A stretch of DNA of 41,354 bases from Clostridia bacterium (GCA_017550105.1 JAFYLQ010000043.1:1-41354); one strand, 5' to 3'; shown: positions 1 to 7,012, counted from the stretch's first letter. Numbers and translations: made by a program. Notes: generated by a model from the sequence alone, not told the origin.

Positions 1-30
1 CTCTCCGTCAAAGTCCAGTTTATCGAACTC

Positions 31-59
31 ATTATACCACATTTATCCCACAAAGTAAA
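31..59 (-). promoter_or_regulatory. Leftward promoter for a gene beyond the left edge
   Basis: On the minus strand there is a -35 TTTACT (54-59), a 17-nt spacer and a -10 TATAAT (31-36) preceded by TGG, which gives an extended -10. A GGAGAG ribosome binding site lies at the very left edge (about 1-6, minus strand), so a leftward gene probably begins just outside the window. The promoter match is good, but the gene itself is not visible. Confidence 0.6.
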
Positions 60-96
60 TAATTTTAAAAACACAAAAAAAGTTATGCAGAAAAAA

Positions 97-125
97 TTGT
101 GTTGTATATGTATCTGTCATATTTA
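97..125 (+). promoter_or_regulatory. Possible promoter for the phage-type gene pair
   Basis: A weak -35 TTGTGT (97-102) and a -10 TATTTA (120-125) are separated by 17 nt, upstream of the small gene at 180. The hexamers are poor matches. The assignment rests mainly on spacing and position. Confidence 0.3.
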
Positions 126-179
126 TTTTGCCAAACCAAAAAAGGCAAGGCAAATAACACGAAAGGAGTATAAACATTT

Positions 180-353
180 ATGAAAATTAGAATAACAGGA
201 TTACCGCAACAAGTGGAAGCAATGGTATCTACCATTGAAGAATATTGCGGCTTGCAAATAAACTATGTGAGCCAAGAATACCCACAAACACGAAAATGCA
301 AAACATCAAAATATGTTGCGGTATATTTAGATGTTCAAGACTTTGAAGAATAA
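180..353 (+). CDS. Small phage-type protein (DUF3970-like), 57 aa
   Basis: A 57-codon ORF runs from ATG at 180 to TAA at 351, preceded by AAAGGAG at about 162-168. The product starts MKIRITGLPQQVEAM and has alternating beta-type segments ending in a KYVAVYLDV strand. This resembles the short uncharacterised DUF3970 family found in Firmicute phages and integrative elements; that family call is from memory of its pattern. No catalytic residues are evident. It sits directly upstream of another phage-type gene (373-891), and both share a 15-bp identical leader (153-167 and 349-363), which suggests co-expression and a common mobile-element origin. The function is unknown. Confidence 0.65.
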   Translation: MKIRITGLPQQVEAMVSTIEEYCGLQINYVSQEYPQTRKCKTSKYVAVYLDVQDFEE

Positions 354-372
354 CACGAAAGGAAAATTTAAA

Positions 373-891
373 ATGAAACAAATTAAAAAACCTGACACCG
401 CCATATTTTTTGGCACTTATAAAGAAATGATTTATAATTCCACACCTGAACAATGCAAAGCGATTATGACCGCTTTTTGTCAGTATGCTTTTGATAACAT
501 AAATCCCACAGTACCGAGCGATATATCGCTCGTGTGGGGTGTTATGAAAGGTAACATTGATAATGATTACAAGAAATATAATGAAAGGTGCGAGAAAAAT
601 CGAGAAAATGCACTTAAACGATACGGAAAAGGTGCAGACAATGACATTCTAATTGTTACATACAAAATAAACGGTCACGAATTTGAACTAATATTTCCAC
701 CCGAAAACAAAGCAAATGTAATAAACGAAAAATCATTTAAAGAACTGTTTTCAGAAGCGGAAGATGAACCACAAAAAAGAATTCAATACATATCTTATTT
801 CGTTAATACAGGCAATAAGGAAAAATGGAAATTACCATACGAAGATTACGAAAACGAAACTTGGGACAAAATTTATAATGGCGATTTATAA
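373..891 (+). CDS. Phage-associated DUF6291-type protein, 172 aa
   Basis: The start is ATG 373, after GAAAGGAAA at 357-365. An in-frame ATG at 331 lies inside the upstream gene and has no ribosome binding site. The N-terminal part (aggregate pattern: aromatic strand, IxxLSPEQ-like helix, then about 12 residues, VWGVMKGNIDNDYKKYNERC) matches the layout of the DUF6291 family. Those proteins lie next to replication or replisome-organiser genes in Firmicute prophages. The usual basic linker EKNRENALKRYGKG follows at residues 74-87. The C-terminal 80 residues are acidic and not recognised. No other phage genes follow, so this looks like a prophage or integrative-element remnant. The biochemical role is unknown. 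Confidence 0.6.
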   Translation: MKQIKKPDTAIFFGTYKEMIYNSTPEQCKAIMTAFCQYAFDNINPTVPSDISLVWGVMKGNIDNDYKKYNERCEKNRENALKRYGKGADNDILIVTYKINGHEFELIFPPENKANVINEKSFKELFSEAEDEPQKRIQYISYFVNTGNKEKWKLPYEDYENETWDKIYNGDL

Positions 892-950
892 AGCAAAGGG
901 GCGAGAAATCGCTCCTTTATTTATGCGACCGTATGCGATTGCAGTTTGCC

Positions 951-1098
951 TGTATTGTTTTTTATTGATTTCTATTGTATTACACTGTAGTGTAGTGGGT
1001 TGTCCTGTTTAGTCCTGTAAAGGTTTGTAGTGGGTTGTTGTTGTACTGCCTTGTGTTGTTTCGTTTTGTCTTGTAATGGGTTGTGGTGTATTGTATTG
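951..1098 (+). repeat. Pentameric TGTNN array, iteron-like
   Basis: G occurs at every fifth base without exception at 987-1037 (11 positions) and, after a one-base shift, at 1043-1098 (12 positions). It is usually preceded and followed by T, giving a TGTNN unit. Weaker in-phase units extend left to 951. On top of this a 13-mer TGTARTGGGTTGT recurs at 991, 1026 and 1072. The tract does not encode a convincing protein. It is followed at once by a 41-nt tract (1099-1139) that contains a single G and no C. The layout resembles an iteron array beside a DNA-unwinding element, but the function is inferred only from this layout and from the neighbouring phage-type gene. Confidence 0.8.
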
Positions 1099-1139
1099 AT
1101 TTTTTAATAAGAATATAATATAATTAAATATATTAAAAT
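1099..1139. other. AT-only tract beside the pentamer array
   Basis: Forty of the 41 bases are A or T, with a single G at 1111. The tract abuts the end of the TGTNN array. It could be an easily melted segment of a small-element replication origin, or simply AT-rich spacer. Confidence 0.5.
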
Positions 1140-1141
1140 GA

Positions 1142-1420
1142 GAAAGAAAACTCTTTACTTTTGTATCTAATGTTGATTCACTTGATTGGAAAAAGCTTTC
1201 TGTTGATGAAATGTATAGCCGAGTAACAAGTAAGGTGCAAAACGGGTCAATTGTTTTATTCCATAACGGAGTCGAAAACACACCGGAAGCACTTGATAAA
1301 ATCCTTACAAAATTAAAAACCGACGGCTACGAATTCGTAACCGTCAGTGAGCTTATTTGTTGGGATAATTATGAGATTGACCATATGGGCAAGCAGTATT
1401 GTGTTCATGATACGCAATAA
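1142..1420 (+). pseudogene. Polysaccharide deacetylase, C-terminal fragment
   Basis: The reading frame is open from 1142 and homology begins at about 1163 (VSNVDSLDWKKLSVDEMY). It continues through VQNGSIVLFHNGVENTPEAL and DGYEFVTVSEL to the stop at 1418. These are the last motifs of the NodB-fold carbohydrate esterase 4 family (PdaA/PgdA-like), including the LFHNG block that carries a conserved His. The N-terminal two thirds, with the catalytic Asp and the metal-binding HxxxH, are missing. Upstream sequence is the AT tract and not a deacetylase frame, so this is a truncated gene. A second, even shorter copy of the same 3' end lies at 1781-1862. Confidence 0.75.
1309..1345 (-). terminator. 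Terminator hairpin within the deacetylase remnant
   Basis: On the minus strand the 24-nt segment 1322-1345 folds into a near-perfect hairpin (GACGGTTACGAA against TTCGTAGCCGTC, one G-U pair). It is followed by GGTTTTTAATTTT. It lies 8 nt downstream of the stop of the leftward 67-aa ORF (1353-1556) and could end that transcript. The same bases encode DGYEFVTV of the deacetylase on the plus strand. Confidence 0.5.
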
Positions 1421-1556
1421 AAACATCTTCAGTATTCAATATTGCATTCTCCAATATTTCAACGCATTTTTTATCCGTACATTTTTCGGAAACCTCGTAA
1501 ATTGCTTCACAAAGTATGCCAAACATTTCCCTATACATTTCTATTTCGTTTTTCAA
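1353..1556 (-). CDS. Small protein of unknown function, 67 aa
   Basis: On the minus strand TTG at 1556 follows TTTTAGGAG (AGGAG at 1564-1568) at 7-nt spacing, which is the best-supported start. The product has a helical, Cys-containing body: EMYREMFGILCEAIYEVSEK, then a CTDKKC motif and an amphipathic helix around LENAILNTEDVF. The last about 20 residues are read antisense through the deacetylase fragment, so the C-terminus may be a product of rearrangement. It lies immediately downstream of a structured-RNA/terminator unit (1570-1763), and the terminator T-run abuts its ribosome binding site, so expression would need readthrough. I do not recognise the family. Confidence 0.4.
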   Translation of the reverse strand: MKNEIEMYREMFGILCEAIYEVSEKCTDKKCVEILENAILNTEDVFIAYHEHNTACPYGQSHNYPNK

Positions 1557-1569
1557 ATTTTTTCTCCTA

Positions 1570-1603
1570 AAACAAAAAAGTGTGTTCCAATAAAGGAACA
1601 CAC
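1570..1603 (-). terminator. Intrinsic terminator of the small RNA unit
   Basis: A perfect 9-bp stem GTGTGTTCC (1580-1588) / GGAACACAC (1595-1603) has a 6-nt loop. On the minus strand it is followed by TTTTTTGTTTT. It ends just before the AGGAG of the 67-aa ORF, so it either terminates the upstream small RNA or acts as an attenuator for that ORF. Confidence 0.75.
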
Positions 1604-1728
1604 CGAAAAAGTGATTCCCTCATTGTTGTCACACAAATACACTTCACTTCCAAGGAATATGAGAGTGAGAGAAACACCTTTTACCAAAAGAGTTTCCCTG
1701 AAAGTGAATAATATCAAATTTGTGTGAC
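1570..1728 (-). ncRNA. Candidate structured small RNA, about 155 nt
   Basis: A near-ideal promoter (1735-1763) predicts transcription from about 1728. The transcript would fold as nested stems: 13 bp between 1718-1730 and 1626-1638 (TTGTCACACAAAT against its perfect complement; the first two bases may fall before the start site), 7 bp between 1702-1708 and 1643-1649, and an apical hairpin 1671-1696 (GAAAC/GTTTC plus CTTTT/AAAAG). It ends at a strong intrinsic terminator (1570-1603). Promoter, rod-like body and terminator together form a complete RNA gene. It could be a 6S-like rod RNA, a cis-acting leader of the 67-aa ORF, or a palindromic mobile fragment. No known family was recognised. Confidence 0.55.
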
Positions 1729-1734
1729 AAGATT

Positions 1735-1763
1735 ATCTTATCACATAAATAATTAAATATCAA
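1735..1763 (-). promoter_or_regulatory. Promoter of the small RNA unit
   Basis: On the minus strand -35 TTGATA (1758-1763), a 17-nt spacer and -10 TAAGAT (1735-1740) preceded by TGA (extended -10). The predicted start near 1728 falls at the 5' end of the outermost RNA stem. The -35 abuts the T-run of the terminator of the upstream gene. Confidence 0.65.
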
Positions 1764-1804
1764 CCTAAAAAACAAAAAATGACGGCTACGAATTCGTAAC
1801 CGTC
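1764..1804 (-). terminator. Terminator of the dockerin-phosphoesterase gene
   Basis: On the minus strand, downstream of the stop at 1863, segment 1781-1804 folds as GACGGTTACGAA/TTCGTAGCCGTC, followed by ATTTTTTGTTTTTT. The hairpin sequence is identical to 1322-1345 and derives from a deacetylase coding sequence. Confidence 0.8.
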
Positions 1805-1862
1805 AGTGAGTTAATTTATTGAGATAATTATGAAATTGACCATACAGGAAGACAGATTAAAG
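1781..1862 (+). pseudogene. Second deacetylase 3'-end remnant
   Basis: This reads DGYEFVTVSELIY, then a stop at 1820 where the first copy has Trp, then DNYEIDHTGRQIKVNH. It is clearly the same 3' end as 1322-1396: the first 30 bp are identical and about 10 mismatches occur over the next 45. Nothing upstream in this copy is deacetylase-like. It is a dead fragment lying tail to tail with the gene at 1863-4244. Confidence 0.7.
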
Positions 1863-4244
1863 TTAATCACCTGAAACAACCGGTGCAATAACCCCCGGTG
1901 ACCCTTCGTTAAATGAGGTCATATCAGTAAGGGCACTTGTGTCCCAAGAGGAGCAATCAAGAGTTAATTTGCCGCAACCCCTGAACATTGCACGAATTGT
2001 AGTAACCTTAGAGGTATTGAAGCCTGCGGGTAAATTAAGCGAGCTCAAGGAACTGCACCCCCTGAAGGTCTGAGAAAATGACGTTATTTTAGAAAAATCA
2101 AAATTACTCACGTCAATCCTCTCGATACTACTGCAATTCATAAACATATTATTTACGTTTATTGGCGTAGTATCACCAAAGGTAATATTTTTCAGGGACG
2201 AGCAACCGCTAAAGGTACTGCCATAATAAACCGTACCCGAAAACTTCGTCATATCTATGGATTCTAAAGCTTCACAATTTCCAAAAGCACCCGAAAGATA
2301 AATAGTTTTGGTTTTGTCGATATTGGGGAACGAAATGCTTTTAAGTGAAGTACAGCCATAGCACAAATTTTGAAAAACATTGACACCTTTCAAATTAAAA
2401 TTTGAAATATCAATATATTCCAAAGAGCTGCAGCCATAAAAAACTGTTTTCATATTTTCGGGATTAACTGAATTAAAACTGCTTAAATCCAAGTTTTTCA
2501 GGCTACTGCAATTTTTAAACATTGATTCAATTTTAGTAATATTTGAAGCGTTAAGCCGATGAAAGCCCACTATTTCCTGCAAGGAGCTGAAATCTGCGAA
2601 CATTTCCGAAGAGTCGGCATTTGCACTGACACCATTTTCGCTGCAATCAACAAACAATTCTGTACCGTCCCTGTAAACTATAACGTTGTTATTTTGGGCT
2701 AACGTGGGGTCCCAGCACTCATCATAAGAGCCACTGTACTCATCAGTAAATATAATTCGCGTTATCTTGCTTGTGTCTATTGAGCCCTTATACCAACTCT
2801 TACCCTTTTCAAGAACGTTTGAATTTTTGTTAAGAATGGTACCGGTTGAATCGTAAAATGTGCCTGTCTCAACGCTTTTGGCGGTAGTATCAAGAGAATA
2901 GGTTGCAATGGGTAAAAACTTGCCCGTTACAAAATCTCTTCCCTTGAGAACAACATTGTTTTCATACACGTCAACAATATAACCTTCACTTGCATCATAA
3001 TCTGCAACAAGCTTGCCGTTTGAATACTTTTTTGGATATGCTAACGAAGGCACGTGGATACTATGGCAACCAAAGATATTATCATAGTTACTCATTTCGT
3101 GTACTGTTTGCAATGCGAAGCTTTCATGACTATGTCCATGGAAATACAAAACATTGCTGTAGTGCGAAAGCAGACTATAAAAAACCTGTCCTTGGGTATT
3201 GTTAAGCATATCACCTTCGAGGTCAAGGTCTACTGCATCACCGCTACCATCTCGGGGATACAAATGCAAGAACAAAAAGCAACGTTTATCCTTATTTTCT
3301 TCTAAAACCTCATAGAGCCATTGAAGCTCACCCTCGGCAAACTCGTACCCGTTTCGGATATCATGTATACCAAGCATTATGTAAACGTCGTTACCTTTTT
3401 CAAACGTATAATACAAATCCTGCCCTGTATACGGCTTAAGGCTTTCCGTTGCCAATGGTGCAAACGAGGCGTTGGTTTCATGATTACCTGAAACCGCATA
3501 AACCGGCTTAGAAATATTTTCATCTACAATCTTTTTATACAATGAAAGGTTTTCCTCGGTGCCACCCAAGGATAAATCACCGCACACGGTTACAAATTCA
3601 ATATCTTTGTCATTTTCAAAATAAGTCAATGCATTCTTTAAATCATCATCCGATGTTTTAGAGCCAATATGAGTATCAGAAATTGCCCCAAAAGAATACA
3701 ACTTTTCGCCAAGCTGCGAAGTCGCCAATGCATCAAGGGGTAATTCCTTAACACGGACATTATTTGAATCATAAACGCCTATACACACCGCTCCGTCAGG
3801 TGCACAATTTTGAGTAATCAAATCATCATAAAAAACCTCTTCGTTATCAACTGAGACCTTCATATTGCAAATATCCGCATACTCGACCATTACGCCGTTT
3901 TCATCTTCATACTTTAGCGAATACACCCCCGACGGCACATCATCGAAAATAATATCGTTATTATTAACTTCGGGTATTAGCGGAATAGTATTACACGCCA
4001 TACGTAAGACACTCCAAGCATCCCCGATGGTTATGTATCCGTCCGCATCAATATCGCAGGTATTACTAAGTTTTCTTGATAAAGGCTCTATACCTGCCGC
4101 TACTCTTAATACCATACGAGCATCAAGACTGGTTATTTTTCCGTCTCCGTCAACATCGCCCATAAACTTATCAGCGGAAGCTACGGGCACCGCACACATA
4201 ACACACAAGCAAAAACACAAAACGCAAGTCACAAATCGCTTCAT
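1863..4244 (-). CDS. Secreted dockerin / metallophosphoesterase / leucine-rich-repeat protein
   Basis: The 793-aa product starts with a signal peptide (MKRF...VPVASA, about residues 1-24). Residues 28-90 hold a type I dockerin-like pair of EF-hand loops (DVDGDGKITSLDA and DIDADGYITIGDA), each followed by a helix. A calcineurin-like metallophosphoesterase domain follows, with D190-T-H192, GD222-223, GNHE at 253-256, H327 and GHSH at 370-373. The C-terminal about 220 residues carry eight BspA-type (DUF285) leucine-rich units built on FxxCSSL. It should be exported, hydrolyse a phosphoester and bind via its repeats; substrate and partner are unknown. It has its own promoter (4285-4313) and terminator. 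An N-terminal dockerin joined to a phosphoesterase is unusual and does not imply a cellulosome. Confidence 0.85.
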   Translation of the reverse strand: MKRFVTCVLCFCLCVMCAVPVASADKFMGDVDGDGKITSLDARMVLRVAAGIEPLSRKLSNTCDIDADGYITIGDAWSVLRMACNTIPLIPEVNNNDIIFDDVPSGVYSLKYEDENGVMVEYADICNMKVSVDNEEVFYDDLITQNCAPDGAVCIGVYDSNNVRVKELPLDALATSQLGEKLYSFGAISDTHIGSKTSDDDLKNALTYFENDKDIEFVTVCGDLSLGGTEENLSLYKKIVDENISKPVYAVSGNHETNASFAPLATESLKPYTGQDLYYTFEKGNDVYIMLGIHDIRNGYEFAEGELQWLYEVLEENKDKRCFLFLHLYPRDGSGDAVDLDLEGDMLNNTQGQVFYSLLSHYSNVLYFHGHSHESFALQTVHEMSNYDNIFGCHSIHVPSLAYPKKYSNGKLVADYDASEGYIVDVYENNVVLKGRDFVTGKFLPIATYSLDTTAKSVETGTFYDSTGTILNKNSNVLEKGKSWYKGSIDTSKITRIIFTDEYSGSYDECWDPTLAQNNNVIVYRDGTELFVDCSENGVSANADSSEMFADFSSLQEIVGFHRLNASNITKIESMFKNCSSLKNLDLSSFNSVNPENMKTVFYGCSSLEYIDISNFNLKGVNVFQNLCYGCTSLKSISFPNIDKTKTIYLSGAFGNCEALESIDMTKFSGTVYYGSTFSGCSSLKNITFGDTTPINVNNMFMNCSSIERIDVSNFDFSKITSFSQTFRGCSSLSSLNLPAGFNTSKVTTIRAMFRGCGKLTLDCSSWDTSALTDMTSFNEGSPGVIAPVVSGD

Positions 4245-4284
4245 ACTATCCCTCCCTTACTTTTTTATGATTATGTTGTTTATA

Positions 4285-4313
4285 ATTTTAACTTTGTTTC
4301 GGTTAAAAGTCAA
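4285..4313 (-). promoter_or_regulatory. Promoter of the dockerin-phosphoesterase gene
   Basis: On the minus strand -35 TTGACT (4308-4313), 17-nt spacer, -10 TAAAAT (4285-4290). The start codon at 4244 follows after a GGGAGGGA ribosome binding site. Confidence 0.75.
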
Positions 4314-4355
4314 CTTTGTTATTAAATCACTCCACAATACGGGTCGTAGCAAATT

Positions 4356-5753
4356 TCAAAATTCCATATTTCCAATGAATAAATCTGAAAATTTAGGGTT
4401 TGTTGCAAGGTCGATGTATTTTGCATTTTGAATTAACTCTGAAATTTCATTTTTTTCAACACTGTATTTAACCGCACCCAAAAGACTGCTATTGTTAACG
4501 GGTTCGGTTTTTTCTTTTAATTCAAATGGTAAAAGACCTGTTTTAACCGCATTTTCAATATTAATTTTTGATGAAAAGCCACCTGAAACATAAAGGTGTT
4601 CGACATCGGAAAATTGAACATTACCGATATTCATAAGTGTGATTATTGCCGAATATACGGCGGATTTTGCAAGCTGATACTGGCGGATATCTTTTTGGTT
4701 TATATATACATTTTCAGCTATACTATAGGTTTCGCACTCCATATAGCCCGTTTCGTCGATTATATGAGCTTTAACCAATTCACTTATAACGTCAACAAGA
4801 CCCGTGCCACAAATACCCTTGGGTTCGGTATTGCAAATTGTTTTGATTATTTTAGCATTGTCCCTTAATTCAAAAGAATAAATTGCACCCTCGGTGGCAC
4901 TCATACCGCAGGAAATACCCGCACCCTCAAAGCAGGGCCCTGCCGCCGCAGAAGTACACAGGACTTCATTTTCAGAAAACAAAATAATTTCCGCATTGGT
5001 GCCTAAATCCACAAGCAGATTATACCTGCCCTTTTTGGGCTTATCGACATAATTAAGACCTGCTACTAAATCCGCACCGACAAACGAAGAAATGCAGGGT
5101 AAGGATATAATGTTGTTTACGAAATTTATACCAATATCTTCGCCTTTAACCATTTGAGACGCTAAAAACACAGGCGTATATGGTGCTACGCCCATTGAAG
5201 TGGGGTCTTTGCCAAGCAACAGGTGAAGCATTGTTGTATTGCCTGAAACAAACATATCATTACAGGAAAAACCACCTGAACGAGAAATAAGCTTATTAAT
5301 ACCGTCAACAACCGCTTTTTGTAATTTGTCTACACCATTCTGACGGCAGTAATCAATACGTGAAATAACGTCACCACCAAAAGCCACCTGAGGATTGGTG
5401 CAGGTTGCAACCTTTACAACCTCTTTATTATCAAGTGAAACAAGTGCCAGTGCTATGGTAGTTGTGCCGATATCGAGGCAATAGCACATATTTGACGTTA
5501 ACTCACCTGAGGTGACTGCTCCTGTTTCGGATAAGATATCGCCATCCAACGGCAATTCAACGGTAATATCACCGTTTATCACGTATTTACAGGATAGAAC
5601 ACTTGCGCCGTTAACCGTAACCTTACATTTACCACAAACTCCCCTGCCACCACAGGTGTGCACAACCTTAAAGCCGTTATCAATCAAAAATTCTGATAAC
5701 AGCTTGCCCTTTTGTGTGGAATATTTTTGGTTATTGATTGTAACGTTACACAT
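4356..5753 (-). CDS. ASKHA-domain 2Fe-2S protein (RACo-like corrinoid activator)
   Basis: The 465-aa protein starts with a plant-type ferredoxin domain: Cys34, Cys40, Cys43 and Cys55 (CGGRGVCGKC) would bind a 2Fe-2S cluster. The rest is an actin-like ATPase (DUF4445/ASKHA) with CLDIGTTTIALALV as phosphate-1, DLGTNAEIILF as phosphate-2 and YVSGGFSSKI near the end. The family (RACo, AcsV, RamA-like activators) uses ATP and an electron to reduce inactive cob(II)alamin in corrinoid proteins. At 465 aa it is shorter than the typical 550-640 aa, and the middle linker is reduced. No corrinoid protein or methyltransferase gene lies nearby, so its client is unknown. It is monocistronic from its own promoter. 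Confidence 0.75.
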   Translation of the reverse strand: MCNVTINNQKYSTQKGKLLSEFLIDNGFKVVHTCGGRGVCGKCKVTVNGASVLSCKYVINGDITVELPLDGDILSETGAVTSGELTSNMCYCLDIGTTTIALALVSLDNKEVVKVATCTNPQVAFGGDVISRIDYCRQNGVDKLQKAVVDGINKLISRSGGFSCNDMFVSGNTTMLHLLLGKDPTSMGVAPYTPVFLASQMVKGEDIGINFVNNIISLPCISSFVGADLVAGLNYVDKPKKGRYNLLVDLGTNAEIILFSENEVLCTSAAAGPCFEGAGISCGMSATEGAIYSFELRDNAKIIKTICNTEPKGICGTGLVDVISELVKAHIIDETGYMECETYSIAENVYINQKDIRQYQLAKSAVYSAIITLMNIGNVQFSDVEHLYVSGGFSSKINIENAVKTGLLPFELKEKTEPVNNSSLLGAVKYSVEKNEISELIQNAKYIDLATNPKFSDLFIGNMEF

Positions 5754-5782
5754 AATTTTGTTCCCTTAGATTTATTAAGTAT

Positions 5783-5810
5783 ATTTTAGCATAAATTTTT
5801 CGTAAGGCAA
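5783..5810 (-). promoter_or_regulatory. Promoter of the ASKHA protein gene
   Basis: On the minus strand -35 TTGCCT (5805-5810), 16-nt spacer and -10 TAAAAT (5783-5788), 30 nt upstream of the start codon. Confidence 0.55.
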
Positions 5811-5823
5811 GTTATATTATAAA

Positions 5824-5855
5824 AATGCACCATAGGCATCAAGCCTACGGTGCAT
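5824..5855. terminator. Terminator downstream of rpoD
   Basis: A stem AATGCACCATAGGC (5824-5837) / GCCTACGGTGCATT (5842-5855), with one mismatch, is flanked by A-run and T-run on both sides, so it can act in either direction. It ends the leftward dgt-dnaG-rpoD transcript. Confidence 0.85.
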
Positions 5856-5864
5856 TTTTTATTA

Positions 5865-6962
5865 TCAATCAAGGAAATCTCTGAGTTTCTTTGAGCGTGA
5901 GGGGTGACGAAGCTTTCTGAGTGCCTTTGCTTCAATCTGACGGATACGCTCACGTGTAACGTTGAACTCCTTACCAACCTCTTCAAGAGTTTTGGGGTTA
6001 CCGTCCTCAAGACCGTAACGAAGGCTCAATACTCTTGCTTCACGGGGTGTAAGGGTTTTAAGAACCTCTGCCAGCTGTTCTCTCATAAGAGCCATTGAAG
6101 CGGCGTCAACGGGTGCCTGAGCATCGTCGTCGGGAATAAAGTCACCTAAATGGCTATCTTCCTCTTCACCGATGGGTGTTTCAAGTGAAACGGGCTCTTG
6201 AGCAACACGAAGAATTTCGCGAACCTTTTCAACGGGCATATCCAATTTTTCTGCAATTTCCTCTGCAGTCGGGTCTCTGCCGTTTTCGTGAAGAAGCTGA
6301 CTGTTTGTCTTTTTAACCTTATTGATGGTTTCAACCATATGAACAGGGATACGGATAGTACGAGCCTGGTCGGCAATAGCACGTGTAATAGCCTGACGAA
6401 TCCACCATGTAGCGTAGGTTGAGAACTTAAAGCCCTTTGTATAGTCGAACTTGTCAACGGCTTTAATAAGACCGAGGTTACCCTCCTGAATAAGGTCAAG
6501 GAACTGCATACCTCTGCCAACGTATCTTTTAGCAATACTTACAACAAGACGAAGGTTAGCCTCGGAAAGGCGGCGCTTAGCCTCGGGGTCATCCTCAGAA
6601 ATACGGATAGCAAGCTCAATTTCCTCCTCGGATGTAAGAAGGGGCACACGACCAATCTCCTTAAGATAAACCTTAACGGGGTCGTCGATTGCGATGTTTT
6701 TAGCATCTGCGGGTAAATCCTCTTCGTTTGTTTTGGTTGATTCAATATCGAACGAAAGTGCATCAAGCATTTCCTCACCGATATCGTCGATAATCTCTAT
6801 GTTATTGGTTTCAATAAGTTCATAGAGCTTTTCGATATCGTCAACGTCAAAGCCTTCAATTTCAAGAATAACGTTGTCGATATCATGTGTAGCGAGTTTA
6901 CCGCTTGCCTTACCTTTATCAATAAGGGCTTTGATTTGCGGTTTTTTCTCCCAACCTTCCAT
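5865..6962 (-). CDS. rpoD: RNA polymerase primary sigma factor SigA/RpoD
   Basis: A 365-aa sigma-70. Region 1.2 is [17 protein letters not shown]. Region 2 (core binding and -10 recognition) runs through [19 protein letters not shown] and [17 protein letters not shown]. Region 3 contains [11 protein letters not shown]. Region 4 (-35 recognition) ends in [19 protein letters not shown]. It directs RNA polymerase to housekeeping promoters of exactly the TTGACA/TATAAT type seen in this window. Region 1.1 is short, as in other Clostridia. It is the last gene of the conserved macromolecular-synthesis cluster dgt-dnaG-rpoD, 50 nt after dnaG, followed by a strong terminator. Confidence 0.97.
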   Translation of the reverse strand: MEGWEKKPQIKALIDKGKASGKLATHDIDNVILEIEGFDVDDIEKLYELIETNNIEIIDDIGEEMLDALSFDIESTKTNEEDLPADAKNIAIDDPVKVYLKEIGRVPLLTSEEEIELAIRISEDDPEAKRRLSEANLRLVVSIAKRYVGRGMQFLDLIQEGNLGLIKAVDKFDYTKGFKFSTYATWWIRQAITRAIADQARTIRIPVHMVETINKVKKTNSQLLHENGRDPTAEEIAEKLDMPVEKVREILRVAQEPVSLETPIGEEEDSHLGDFIPDDDAQAPVDAASMALMREQLAEVLKTLTPREARVLSLRYGLEDGNPKTLEEVGKEFNVTRERIRQIEAKALRKLRHPSRSKKLRDFLD

Positions 6963-7012
6963 TTTATCTCACCTTTCTTTTCACACATTTATTTCAAAAA
7001 TTTTGAACTGAT

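Noticed and set aside
951-1098. CRISPR array or TRAP binding site
   Set aside because: Units are 5 nt with no spacers, so not CRISPR. The TRAP consensus needs an A in the middle of each triplet, which is mostly T here; only the pitch matches.
764-1281. Overlapping frames over the TGTNN array (plus strand 764-1012, minus strand 1009-1281)
   Set aside because: They have no ribosome binding sites and biased composition created by the pentamer repeat; the first overlaps the DUF6291-type gene out of frame.
1347-1727. A 126-codon plus-strand frame over the small RNA unit
   Set aside because: No ribosome binding site, phenylalanine-rich composition typical of antisense of A-rich DNA, and it runs across the hairpin terminator and stem structures.
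1626-1730. Insertion sequence with terminal inverted repeats
   Set aside because: The 13-bp inverted ends enclose only about 80 bp without a transposase, and no flanking target duplication was seen; a MITE remains possible and is stated in the findings.
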